A stretch of DNA of 49,558 nucleotides from Synechococcus sp. 8F6 (lineage in GTDB: Bacteria > Cyanobacteriota > Cyanobacteriia > PCC-6307 > Cyanobiaceae), in assembly GCF_002252665.1 (NCBI RefSeq), contig NZ_NQKZ01000014.1, positions 1-49,558 on the forward strand. The letters run 5' to 3'. The notes beneath the pieces are model-generated. The model was not told the origin of the DNA, ran no database searches, and saw only the letters and a list, made by a program, of their open reading frames with translations. The position numbers and the translations under genes are program-made. Shown one piece after another: positions 34,253 to 42,415 of this stretch; the first letter of the stretch is position 1, and every line of letters starts with the position of its first letter.

Positions 34253-35061
34253 AGGCCGCCACTCAACAGGCTGCAGCCCGGATCGCGCAACTGCTGCCGG
34301 ATCGCCGCCGCCAGATCCAGCTGACCGCGGCCGGTCTCGCCCACCACGCCCATGGCCCGCGCCTGCTGGCGCAGCAACTCCAGAAACTGATCCGGCCCCA
34401 GATCTCCCTCACCCGTCGCCCCGAGCCGGGCCAGGGTGCGGCGCAGATCGGGGAGTTCGCTGTCGAGTTCGGCGGCCGAAAAATCTCGCTGGCCGGCCAT
34501 CACCTCGGCGAAACGCTCCCGCCGCTGGCGCTTCTCCACCGGATAGGCCGCCATCAGTTGATCGCGGCAGAGGCGCCAGGGCTGACCAGCCGTGAACAAC
34601 TGGGACAGCGCCGCACTCAACGGCCCTGCCTCGTCGCTGGTAATGCGCAGGTCGAAGGCCACCGGCGGCTGGCGCAGCCCCACAAACACCTCCAGCAGCT
34701 CGCCCGGGCCCAGCACCGGAGCGCCCTCATCCTGAACAGGAAGGGCCGAGGTTTCCAGAGCCAGCACCAGTTCGGGGCTATCGGCCAGCCGCTGGCGCAG
34801 GCCTTCACCCAGGGTGCCCCCCCGCACCTCAGCGGCGAGCAACTGGTTGATGCGGCCCAGCGCCAGGAACACCTCCGGCCCCGGGGACGCCAACTTGCCG
34901 TTGCGCAACATCGACAGCTGGGAGTTGTGGACCCGGCCCAGATCCAGGGCCTCCGCCAGGGCCGGCAAGACCCGATGCGACCAGCCGTTGCGCTCGTGCC
35001 ACACCTTGATCAGATGGGCGAACGCAACCCTGCCGGAGAGGAGATCTTCCCGATATCCCAC
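34237..35061 (-). CDS. Putative helix-turn-helix regulator
   Basis: The 274-residue product is read from GTG 35061. Near the N-terminus, LPALAEALDLGRVHNSQLSMLRNGKLASPGPEVFLALGRIN (broken over about residues 32-72) resembles an XRE-like helix-turn-helix in which HNSQLSMLRNG would be the recognition helix. The rest is helical with no recognised domain. The upstream frame reaches 35319, but only across the desaturase gene. It is divergent from desaturase 2, with a perfect palindrome in the 54-bp gap, and its 3' end overlaps desaturase 1 by 16 nt. A role in regulating the desaturases is inferred from position. Confidence 0.55.
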   Translation of the reverse strand: MGYREDLLSGRVAFAHLIKVWHERNGWSHRVLPALAEALDLGRVHNSQLSMLRNGKLASPGPEVFLALGRINQLLAAEVRGGTLGEGLRQRLADSPELVLALETSALPVQDEGAPVLGPGELLEVFVGLRQPPVAFDLRITSDEAGPLSAALSQLFTAGQPWRLCRDQLMAAYPVEKRQRRERFAEVMAGQRDFSAAELDSELPDLRRTLARLGATGEGDLGPDQFLELLRQQARAMGVVGETGRGQLDLAAAIRQQLRDPGCSLLSGGLQDDR

Positions 35062-35064
35062 GCG

Positions 35065-35093
35065 ATACGGATCCGTATTGCTACTATTGTAGC
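35065..35093. promoter_or_regulatory. Palindromic operator candidate between regulator and desaturase 2
   Basis: ATACGGATCCGTAT (35065-35078) is a perfect 14-bp palindrome, and GCTAC-tatt-GTAGC (35080-35093) is a second inverted repeat right beside it. TACAAT on the minus strand (35091-35086) is a good -10 for the regulator gene; TACTAT on the plus strand (35082-35087) could serve desaturase 2. Overlapping divergent promoters with a palindrome suggest joint control. Confidence 0.5.
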
Positions 35094-35115
35094 GATCAGT
35101 TCGGAGTCGGTCCGC

Positions 35116-36102
35116 ATGGCCGCGCCAGTTAAGCCAGCCGCACCAGTTAAGCCAGCCACCTATCGCCTGGCCACCCGCAAGCCTGCCCTCATCAATAAGG
35201 GCGTCAGCGGGCAAAGGCGGGCCGAGGCCCTGCACCAGCCCCGCCGCGGCGAAGCGCCCAGCAGCAAGGGGCCGAAAAGCACCAGCTGGGTCACGATCGG
35301 CTTCATGGTGGTGATCCACGGGCTGGCCCTGGTAGCCCTGCTACCCCAGTTCTGGAGTGGGCCCGCCCTGGCCAGCTTCCTGGTGCTCTATTGGGTTACC
35401 GCCTGCCTGGGCGTGACCATCGGCTACCACCGGATGCTGAGCCACCGCTCCTTCCGGGTGCCCCAGTGGCTGGAGCGCTTCTTCGCCACCTGCGGCGCCC
35501 TCAGCTGCCAGCACGGCCCGATCGACTGGGTGGGCCTGCACCGCCACCACCACAAGTTTTCTGATACCGACGTGGATCACCACACCAGCCTCAAGGGCTT
35601 CTGGTGGAGCCACATGGGCTGGATGTTTGCCCCCATCCCCGCCATGGGAGCGGTGCCCCGCCTCACCGGCGATCTGGCCAAGGATCCCTACTACCGCTGG
35701 CTGAACAACAACTTCCTGCTGCTGCAGATCCCCCTGGCCGCCCTGCTCTTCTGGATCGGCACCGCCACGGGTGCCGGCGGCTGGGGCCTGGTGCTGTGGG
35801 GCATCCCCTTGCGCCTGGTGATCGTCTACCACTGCACCTGGCTGGTGAATTCGGCCACCCACCTCTGGGGTGAGGTGAGCCACGACAGCGGCGACGGCTC
35901 CCGCAACAACGCCTGGGTGGCGGCGCTCACCTTCGGCGAGGGCTGGCACAACAACCACCACGCCTATCCCCATTCGGCCCGCCACGGCTTCGGCCGACAG
36001 ATCGATCTCACCTGGCAGCACATCCGGCTGATGCGGGCCCTGGGCCTGGCTCACCAGGTGCGCCTGCCCGCTGCGGCCGCCAGAGCGGGAAGCAGGGGCT
36101 GA
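35116..36102 (+). CDS. Acyl-lipid fatty-acid desaturase (DesC-like), copy 2
   Basis: This 328-residue protein is closely related to copy 1 at 33236. Histidine boxes: HRMLSH, HRHHHKFSD and EGWHNNHHAYPHSARHG. WLEALF-type segments such as VPQWLERFFATCGALSCQHGP follow, and IPLRLVIVYHCTWLVNSATH is nearly identical in both copies. The N-terminus carries a tandem repeat APVKPA-APVKPA, encoded by two exact 15-bp copies (35125-35139 and 35143-35157). ATG 35116 is supported by a short leader after the operator region. The two copies flank a possible regulator. Substrate position (delta-9 is likely) is inferred. Confidence 0.9.
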   Translation: MAAPVKPAAPVKPATYRLATRKPALINKGVSGQRRAEALHQPRRGEAPSSKGPKSTSWVTIGFMVVIHGLALVALLPQFWSGPALASFLVLYWVTACLGVTIGYHRMLSHRSFRVPQWLERFFATCGALSCQHGPIDWVGLHRHHHKFSDTDVDHHTSLKGFWWSHMGWMFAPIPAMGAVPRLTGDLAKDPYYRWLNNNFLLLQIPLAALLFWIGTATGAGGWGLVLWGIPLRLVIVYHCTWLVNSATHLWGEVSHDSGDGSRNNAWVAALTFGEGWHNNHHAYPHSARHGFGRQIDLTWQHIRLMRALGLAHQVRLPAAAARAGSRG

Positions 36103-36138
36103 GACCTCCATAGAATGCATGGATGAAGGGTGATTCCC

Positions 36139-36348
36139 ATGCAGTTCACGCTTGAGGTCGAAAGGGAGGCAGACGGCCGCTGGCTTGCTGAGGTTGCTCA
36201 GCTGCCAGGCGCGCTCGCTTACGGGGCCTCAGCAGATGAAGCAATGACGAAAGCCGAAGCCCTCGCCCTGCGAGCCCTGGCCGAGCAACTTGAGCATGGG
36301 GAAGCTGTGCCTCGCGACATCAGCATCGTGGTCCCAACTGCGGCATGA
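36139..36348 (+). CDS. HicB-like antitoxin
   Basis: This 69-residue protein has the partial RNase-H-like HicB fold: FTLEVEREADGRWLAEVAQLPGALAYGASADEAMTKAEALALRALA (whole protein, shown in part). The pattern W-AEV-LPG--AYG-S--EA is diagnostic. It lacks the C-terminal ribbon-helix-helix or HTH domain of longer HicB proteins, so DNA binding may be done otherwise or not at all. ATG 36139 is used; a GTG at 36130 is possible. The toxin ATG overlaps the stop (ATGA). Antitoxin comes before toxin, the reverse of the E. coli hicAB order. Confidence 0.85.
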   Translation: MQFTLEVEREADGRWLAEVAQLPGALAYGASADEAMTKAEALALRALAEQLEHGEAVPRDISIVVPTAA

Positions 36349-36557
36349 GCCAGTGGCCGTCGGTCAAAGCCAGGAGAGTTTTGGCGGCCTTGATGAACCT
36401 TGGCTGGAGGGTCAAACGCCAGAGCGGTTCGCATCAAACCTTGTGCCGTGAAGGCTGGTCCGACGTCGTTTTTGCCTTCCACGATGGGGAGGAAATCGGT
36501 CCTCGCATGCTCGCCAGGATTGCCAAACACACTGGACTGAAACCCGAACACCTTTAA
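36345..36557 (+). CDS. HicA-like mRNA interferase toxin
   Basis: HicA toxins cleave mRNA using a dsRNA-binding-like fold with a catalytic His. The 70-residue product has KARRVLAALMNLGWRVKRQSGSHQTL, where the GSH triad holds the expected His, and ends HDGEEIGPRMLARIAKHTGL, which is the family C-terminal helix. It overlaps hicB by 4 nt, an operon arrangement. Intact motifs suggest it is active. It is the third toxin-antitoxin module in the window. A 230-bp gap to rplI follows. Confidence 0.88.
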   Translation: MSQWPSVKARRVLAALMNLGWRVKRQSGSHQTLCREGWSDVVFAFHDGEEIGPRMLARIAKHTGLKPEHL

Positions 36558-36789
36558 TGCGCTAGTGGCCCCACTCCAGCTGAAGGTCCAGGGCCCGCAG
36601 CTCAAGGGGACACGACGGAAGGATTCACGCCGGTAGCGCCGGAGAGATCGGCGTAGCGCTTGTTCAGCGCAGCGATTCGGCCTCAGTCATCAGCGGGCAT
36701 GGGCACCGCTGGGAGATGGCGGCACAGGGGGGCCACACACACTGATCTAATCTGAGAGGCCGCATCCCGTTAAATCGTCAGTTATCCCC

Positions 36790-37248
36790 ATGGCCAAGCG
36801 CGTTCAAGTGGTCCTCAACGCAGACGTTCTCAGCCTGGGTAAGGACGGGGATCTGGTGGAGGTGGCCCCGGGTTATGCCCGCAACTTCCTTGTGCCCACC
36901 GGCAAGGCCGTGCCCGTCACCGCCGCGGTGCTGCGCCAGGTGGAGGCCCGCCGGGCCAAGGAAGCGGAGCGCCAGGCTGCCCTCAAAGCTGAAGCGGTTG
37001 CCTTCCGCACCGCCCTCGACACCATCGGCCGCTTCACCGTCAAGAAGCAAACCGGTGGCGACGACGTGCTGTTCGGCACCGTGACCAACGGCGACGTGGC
37101 AGAAGCCATCGAGGCCGCCACCAAGAAAGAAGTGGATCGCCGCGACATCCTGGTGCCGGAGATCCACCGCACCGGCGCCTACAAGGTGCAGGTCAAGCTC
37201 CACCCTGAAGTCACCGCCGAGATCAACCTGGAAGTGGTCAGCCACTAA
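36790..37248 (+). CDS. rplI: 50S ribosomal protein L9
   Basis: L9 binds domain V of 23S rRNA and has two globular domains joined by a long helix. The 152-residue product has [37 protein letters not shown] at the N-terminus (residues 5-41), with the family signature GYARNFLVP. The connecting helix is [17 protein letters not shown], and the C-terminal domain contains [14 protein letters not shown]. The ATG is the first in frame. A rho-independent terminator follows, and dnaB lies 144 bp downstream, a common cyanobacterial pairing. Confidence 0.97.
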   Translation: MAKRVQVVLNADVLSLGKDGDLVEVAPGYARNFLVPTGKAVPVTAAVLRQVEARRAKEAERQAALKAEAVAFRTALDTIGRFTVKKQTGGDDVLFGTVTNGDVAEAIEAATKKEVDRRDILVPEIHRTGAYKVQVKLHPEVTAEINLEVVSH

Positions 37249-37273
37249 CGCCCCCAGCCTCCTAGGCGTCCGA

Positions 37274-37300
37274 GCCACCCCACCCGTGGGGTGGCTTTTT
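37274..37300 (+). terminator. Rho-independent terminator after rplI
   Basis: GCCACCCC (37274-37281) and GGGGTGGC (37288-37295) form an 8-bp stem, followed by TTTTT (37296-37300). It separates rplI from dnaB. Confidence 0.9.
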
Positions 37301-37392
37301 GCTGAACACCCCAGCGGCAGCGCCCAATCGCTGGTCAAACCACGCCTAACCCGGCAGGATGGACAACCCGGCGTTCCTGCCCTCCAAAGCCG

Positions 37393-38802
37393 ATGGTGAG
37401 CGTTCCCCTCAACCCGCCCGGCCGCGAGCGCGCCGGTAGTCCCAAGGGCGGGCGCAACGGCGATGCCGAGGCGCGCTTTGAGGCCCTGCCCGACTCCGTG
37501 CCCCCCCAGAACCTGGAGGCCGAGGAGGCCGTGCTGGGCGGAATCCTGCTCGACCCCGATGCCATCGGCCGCGTGGCCGACGTGCTGCAGCCGGAAGCCT
37601 TCTACCTCTCCGCCCACCGCGAGATCTACCGCACAGCGGTGATGCTGCACAGCCAGGGCAAGCCCACCGACCTCACGGCCATGTGCGCCTGGTTGGCCGA
37701 CACCGGTGCCCTCGAGAAGGTAGGCGGCCAGGGAAGGCTGGTGGAACTGGTGGAGCGCACGATCTCCACCGCCTCGATCGACCAGGTGGCCCGCCTGGTG
37801 ATGGACAAGTTTCTGCGGCGCCAGCTGATCCGCTCCGGCAACGAAGTGATCGCCCTGGGCTTCGACCAGAGCAAGCCGATGGAGCAGGTGCTCGATGAGG
37901 CCGAGCAAAAGATCTTCGCGATCAGCCAGGAAAAGCCCAGCACCGGCCTCACCCCCACCGCTGAAATCCTCACCAGCACCTTCAACGAGATCGAAAGCCG
38001 CTCGCTGGGCACCGCCGTCGCTGGCATCCCCTGCAACTTCTACGACCTCGATGCCATCACCCAGGGACTGCAGCGCAGCGACCTGATCATCGTGGCGGGC
38101 CGGCCGGCGATGGGCAAAACCTCGATCGTGCTCAACATCGCCAAGAACGTCGCCCAGATCCACGCCCTGCCGGTGTGCGTGTTCTCGCTGGAGATGAGCA
38201 AGGAGCAGCTCACCTACCGCCTGCTGTCGATGGAGGTGGGCATTGAAAGCGGCCGGCTGCGCACCGGCCGGCTGCAGCAGGAGGAGTGGCCCCTGCTGGG
38301 CCAGGGCATCAACAGCCTCGGCCAACTTCCCCTGTTCCTCGACGACAAACCCAACTCCGGCGTGCTGGAGATGCGCTCCCTCTGCCGCCGGCTGATGGCC
38401 GAAACCGGCAAGGAGCTGGGCCTGATCGTGATCGACTACCTGCAGCTGATGGAGGGCTCCACCCCCGACAACCGGGTGCAGGAGCTGTCCCGCATCACCC
38501 GGGGCCTCAAGGGCATGGCCCGCGAACTCAACGTGCCGGTGATCGCCCTCTCCCAGCTGAGCCGTGGCGTCGAATCGCGCACCAACAAGCGACCCATGCT
38601 CAGTGACCTACGCGAATCGGGCTCAATCGAGCAGGACGCTGACCTGGTGCTGATGATCTACCGCGACGAGTACTACAACCCCGAAACCGCCGACCGGGGC
38701 ATCACCGAAGTGATCGTGACCAAGCACCGCAACGGCCCAGTGGGCACCGTGAAACTGCTGTTTGAGCCCCAGTTCACCCGGTTCCGCAACCTGGCTGCCT
38801 GA
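37393..38802 (+). CDS. dnaB: Replicative DNA helicase
   Basis: DnaB is the hexameric helicase at replication forks. The 469-residue product starts with a low-complexity Gly/Pro leader, then PPQNLEAEEAVLGGILLD, the N-terminal domain. Walker A is GRPAMGKTS near residue 237, then FSLEMSKEQLTYRLLS (H1a), LGLIVIDYLQLM (Walker B) and SQLSRGVESRTNKRPMLSDL with the arginine finger region and RESGSIEQDADLV. No intein interrupts the motor domain, although cyanobacterial DnaB often carries one. ATG 37393 is used. The next gene starts 3 bp after the stop. Confidence 0.97.
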   Translation: MVSVPLNPPGRERAGSPKGGRNGDAEARFEALPDSVPPQNLEAEEAVLGGILLDPDAIGRVADVLQPEAFYLSAHREIYRTAVMLHSQGKPTDLTAMCAWLADTGALEKVGGQGRLVELVERTISTASIDQVARLVMDKFLRRQLIRSGNEVIALGFDQSKPMEQVLDEAEQKIFAISQEKPSTGLTPTAEILTSTFNEIESRSLGTAVAGIPCNFYDLDAITQGLQRSDLIIVAGRPAMGKTSIVLNIAKNVAQIHALPVCVFSLEMSKEQLTYRLLSMEVGIESGRLRTGRLQQEEWPLLGQGINSLGQLPLFLDDKPNSGVLEMRSLCRRLMAETGKELGLIVIDYLQLMEGSTPDNRVQELSRITRGLKGMARELNVPVIALSQLSRGVESRTNKRPMLSDLRESGSIEQDADLVLMIYRDEYYNPETADRGITEVIVTKHRNGPVGTVKLLFEPQFTRFRNLAA

Positions 38803-38805
38803 TCC

Positions 38806-39585
38806 ATGTCACCAGACCGGGCGCCGCTCACGGTATTGACAGTGCAAACCGGCCACCGCTACCCCGATCTGTGGGTGAGCCGGCTGGCCGCGATGCTGGC
38901 CCGGCACCTGCCGGAAGCCCATCGCTTCATCATTTACACCGATCGTCCGGAAGCAGGTCGCTTCGAGCCCCCCGGCGCCGCACACCAGCAGCTGGAGGTG
39001 CGGGATCTGCAGGGCGGCTCCCTGCAGGGCTTTTTCGGCAAACTGCGCCTGTTCGACCAGACCCTCACCGGCACAGATCCCTTTTTGTTTCTCGACAGCA
39101 CCCTGGTGATCCGCGCCAGCCTGGAGCCCCTGATCGCGATGGGCCGCAGCAGCAGCGCCAGTGTGATCGGCGTGCGCGACTGGAACTACCCGATCCTCAA
39201 TTCCTCCGTGCTCTGGTGCCGGCCCGACGCCCACACCCAGGCAGTGTGGGACGCGTGGCAGCAGGGGCGCTACGCCGACATCGTCTTCCCTGGCGACCAG
39301 AACGTCATCTTTCACGTTTTCGGCGAGACCGCGCCAGCCGCCCTCACCTACTGGCCCGAAGGCCTGGTGAGCTCCTACAAGGCGCTGCGCAAACTGGCCC
39401 GGCGCGATCCCGAGGCGGCCCAGCGCGAGCTTGCTGCCAGCACGATCCTCAAATTCCATGGCAGGCCCAAGCCCGACGAGGTGTTGCACCCCTGGCGCCA
39501 TCCCCAGCACACGATCCTGCGCCACCCGCTGCATCCTCGGCTCTGGAGTTACCTGGCCGATGACGTGCGCCGCCACTGGCACTAA
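38806..39585 (+). CDS. GT8-like glycosyltransferase-type protein
   Basis: This 259-residue protein looks like a GT-A fold sugar transferase. TVQTGHRYPDLWVSRLAAML starts it; FLFLDSTLVIRASLEPLI resembles the GT8 metal-site segment, but with Asp-Ser-Thr instead of D-x-D. ILNSSVLWCRPD and FPGDQNVIFHVF match the later GT8 pattern (NsGvm and DQ). The changed DxD suggests another metal mode or loss of activity. It starts 3 bp after dnaB and precedes mnmG by 36 bp. GC content is as in the core genes, so it is probably an old resident. Donor and acceptor are unknown. Confidence 0.55.
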   Translation: MSPDRAPLTVLTVQTGHRYPDLWVSRLAAMLARHLPEAHRFIIYTDRPEAGRFEPPGAAHQQLEVRDLQGGSLQGFFGKLRLFDQTLTGTDPFLFLDSTLVIRASLEPLIAMGRSSSASVIGVRDWNYPILNSSVLWCRPDAHTQAVWDAWQQGRYADIVFPGDQNVIFHVFGETAPAALTYWPEGLVSSYKALRKLARRDPEAAQRELAASTILKFHGRPKPDEVLHPWRHPQHTILRHPLHPRLWSYLADDVRRHWH

Positions 39586-39621
39586 CGGCACTGGCACGAA
39601 CGCCGGGTTTGAATAGAAGGC

Positions 39622-41580
39622 ATGACCATGACCGCTACACCCACTGAGCACTTCGATGTGATCGTGGTGGGCGGCGGCCACGCCGGCTGTGAAGCGGCCC
39701 TCACCGCGGCTCGGCTGGGGCTGAACACGGCCCTGTTTTCGCTCAATCTCGATCGCATCGCCTGGCAGCCCTGCAACCCGGCGGTGGGCGGGCCGGCCAA
39801 GAGCCAGCTGGTGCATGAGGTGGATGCCCTCGGCGGTGTGATCGGCCGACTCGCCGATGCCACGGCTCTGCAGAAGCGGGTGCTCAACGCCAGCCGCGGC
39901 CCAGCCGTGTGGGCTCTGCGCGCCCAAACCGACAAGCGCCAGTACGCCCGCCAGATGCTGCAGCTGCTGCAGCACACACCCAATCTGGCCCTGCGCGAAG
40001 CGATGGTGACGGGACTGGAGGTGGAGGGGGCAGAAAACGGGGGAACAGACGGTGGCGCCCGGATCACCGGCGTGCGCACCTATTTCGGCAGCGTCTATGC
40101 CGCGCCGGCCGTGATCCTCACCACCGGCACCTTCCTGGGAGGCCAGATCTGGGTAGGGCACCAGTCGATGCCGGCAGGCCGGGCCGGCGAACAGCCCGCC
40201 GAGGGGCTCACCGAGGCCCTCGAGGCACTGGGCTTCCAGATGGGCCGCCTCAAGACCGGCACCCCCGCTCGGGTGGACCGGCGCAGCATCGCCCTCGACC
40301 AACTGGAAGAGCAGCCCAGCGATGCCCACGATCGCTTCTTCTCGTTTGATCCGGCGGCCTGGGTGAGCGGCGAGCCGATGAGCTGCCACATCACCCGCAC
40401 CACCGCCGCCACCCACCAGCTGATCCGCGACAACCTTCACCTCACGCCGATCTACGGCGGTGTGATCGACAGCAAGGGCCCCCGCTACTGCCCGTCGATC
40501 GAAGACAAGATCGTGCGCTTTGCCGACAAGGAGAGTCACCAGATTTTCCTGGAGCCCGAAGGCCGCGACACCCCCGAGATCTACGTGCAGGGCTTCTCCA
40601 CCGGCCTGCCGGAGCGGCTGCAGCTGGAGCTGCTGCGCACCCTGCCGGGCCTGGAGCAGTGCGTGATGCTGCGGCCCGCCTACGCCGTCGACTACGACTA
40701 CCTGCCCGCCACCCAGCTCAAAGCCAGCCTGGAAACCAAGCGGGTGGCGGGGCTCTATGCCGCTGGCCAGCTCAACGGCACCACCGGCTACGAGGAAGCC
40801 GCCGCCCAGGGGCTGGTGGCGGGCCTCAACGCCGCCCGGCAGGTGCGCGGCCAGAGCGCGGTGCACTTCCCCCGGGAGGGCAGCTACATCGGCACGATGA
40901 TCGATGACCTGATCACCAAGGATCTCCGCGAGCCCTACCGGGTGCTCACCAGCCGCAGCGAATACCGGCTGGTGCTGCGCGGCGACAACGCCGACCGGCG
41001 CCTCACCCCTCTAGGCCGCGAGCTGGGGCTGATCGACGACCGGCGCTGGGAGATCTACAACCGCAAACAGAAGGCCATTGGGGCCGAAAAACAGCGGCTC
41101 GAAACGGTGCGCCTCAAGGGCAGCGACCCAGCAGCCTCGACCGTGGAAGCCGCCACCGGCGCGTCCATCAGGGGCTCGATCACCCTGGCCGACTTGCTCC
41201 GCCGCTCCGGCTTCCACAGCAGCGATCTGGTGCAGCACGGCCTGGCTGATGCCGAGCTGCCGGCCGATGTGCGGGAAGGCGCCGAGATCGACATCAAATA
41301 CAGCGGCTACCTGGCCCGCCAGCAGCAGCAGATCGACCAGGTGAAAAAGCAAGCACACCGGCCGATTCCCGCCGGCGTCGATTACGCCAGCATCGGCACC
41401 CTCTCAAAGGAAGCGCGCGAAAAGCTCACCGCCGTGCAGCCGAGCAGCCTGGGCCAGGCCTCACGGGTGCCGGGCGTCAGCCCGGCCGATATCACCGCCC
41501 TGATGCTGTGGCTGGAGATCCGCAGGCGCCAAGACTCGTCAAGCCCCCAAAGCCTCGGTAGCGTGAAAGCCAGCACGTGA
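39622..41580 (+). CDS. mnmG: tRNA uridine-5-carboxymethylaminomethyl modification enzyme
   Basis: MnmG (GidA), with MnmE, adds carboxymethylaminomethyl to the wobble uridine of several tRNAs using FAD and folate. The 652-residue length is normal. N-terminal FAD motif: [21 protein letters not shown]. Family signatures: [47 protein letters not shown] split by a strand, [20 protein letters not shown], and [19 protein letters not shown]. The C-terminal MnmE-binding region ends with [24 protein letters not shown] 39622 has AGAAGG about 5 nt upstream. Confidence 0.97.
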   Translation: MTMTATPTEHFDVIVVGGGHAGCEAALTAARLGLNTALFSLNLDRIAWQPCNPAVGGPAKSQLVHEVDALGGVIGRLADATALQKRVLNASRGPAVWALRAQTDKRQYARQMLQLLQHTPNLALREAMVTGLEVEGAENGGTDGGARITGVRTYFGSVYAAPAVILTTGTFLGGQIWVGHQSMPAGRAGEQPAEGLTEALEALGFQMGRLKTGTPARVDRRSIALDQLEEQPSDAHDRFFSFDPAAWVSGEPMSCHITRTTAATHQLIRDNLHLTPIYGGVIDSKGPRYCPSIEDKIVRFADKESHQIFLEPEGRDTPEIYVQGFSTGLPERLQLELLRTLPGLEQCVMLRPAYAVDYDYLPATQLKASLETKRVAGLYAAGQLNGTTGYEEAAAQGLVAGLNAARQVRGQSAVHFPREGSYIGTMIDDLITKDLREPYRVLTSRSEYRLVLRGDNADRRLTPLGRELGLIDDRRWEIYNRKQKAIGAEKQRLETVRLKGSDPAASTVEAATGASIRGSITLADLLRRSGFHSSDLVQHGLADAELPADVREGAEIDIKYSGYLARQQQQIDQVKKQAHRPIPAGVDYASIGTLSKEAREKLTAVQPSSLGQASRVPGVSPADITALMLWLEIRRRQDSSSPQSLGSVKAST

Positions 41581-41593
41581 GCAGGGGCGCTAG

Positions 41594-42415
41594 GTGAGTC
41601 CGGTACGCGGGATCCCCACCTCGAGGGCCTACTGGGAGCTCAAGGCCGAACAGATGCTTAACCGCGTGTTTGAGCCGGAAAACCCGATCGAGGTTAAGGT
41701 CTGCGACGCCCCCAACATCCCCCTCGAGCCAAGGGATCTGACGACCCCACCGAAGCCAGGCCCAACCACGCAAGCAAACCCTCGATTCCGAAGCTGGATC
41801 GACCAGCTCGGCCACCAGCCGAGTTGGTTGCTGGCCGGAGCCAGCGTCACGGGGATGCTGATGGCCGGGATGGCCCTAGTCGTGTTGGGAGTGTGGAACC
41901 ACAGCCAGCAAGCAATCCGCCAGGAACGCACCATGCTGCTGATCGAGCGGCTGCGAGCCATAGGACCCGGCACCACGGCCGCCGCTGAAACTGCCACCCA
42001 GGCAGAAGCCACAAAGCCAACGCACCAGGATGGCGAGCTGCCACCGCCGCCGCCGGGTGGCGGCGAACCCTGGATGGAAGAACTGGCCACCCTGCCCGCG
42101 AGCCACGCCCCCGCGGCCTCCATGCTCCAGGTGCCTATCAACAGCTGGATCACCAGCCCCGCTCCAGCCGCGACAGGCGACGCAAGCAGCTCCAGCGGCG
42201 GAGGCGGTGGAAGCGCACCCCAACTGGTGGGCGTGGTGCAGGTGCCCGGCCAGAGCGGGTCGGCCATCTTTCAACTCGGCGGTAGCTCCACCAGCGCCGC
42301 CGTGGGCGAAAGCATCGGCAGCAGCGGCTGGCGCCTGCGCTCAGCCAGTGGCGACAGTGCTTTGATCGAGAAGGGCGGCGAACAGCGGAGGGTGAGTATC
42401 AGCAATGGTTATTGA
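41594..42415 (+). CDS. Membrane protein with PilP/GspC-like C-terminal domain
   Basis: This 273-residue protein starts at GTG 41594, 13 bp after mnmG. A single transmembrane segment (WLLAGASVTGMLMAGMALVVLGVW) lies near residues 78-102, followed by a Thr/Ala/Pro/Ser/Gly-rich linker (PPPPPGGGEP; SSSSGGGGGS). The last 60 residues, QLVGVVQVPGQSGSAIFQLGG to GWRLRSASGDSALIEKGGEQRRVSI, resemble the HR/PilP fold of type IV pilus and type II secretion inner-membrane proteins. A pilus or secretion role is inferred. The stop codon overlaps a TTG start of the first island gene, at the point where composition turns AT-rich. Confidence 0.6.
   Translation: MSPVRGIPTSRAYWELKAEQMLNRVFEPENPIEVKVCDAPNIPLEPRDLTTPPKPGPTTQANPRFRSWIDQLGHQPSWLLAGASVTGMLMAGMALVVLGVWNHSQQAIRQERTMLLIERLRAIGPGTTAAAETATQAEATKPTHQDGELPPPPPGGGEPWMEELATLPASHAPAASMLQVPINSWITSPAPAATGDASSSSGGGGGSAPQLVGVVQVPGQSGSAIFQLGGSSTSAAVGESIGSSGWRLRSASGDSALIEKGGEQRRVSISNGY

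Noticed and set aside
36558-36789. Possible small gene between the hicA-like gene and rplI
   Set aside because: No frame with plausible composition and start was seen; it probably contains the rplI promoter.
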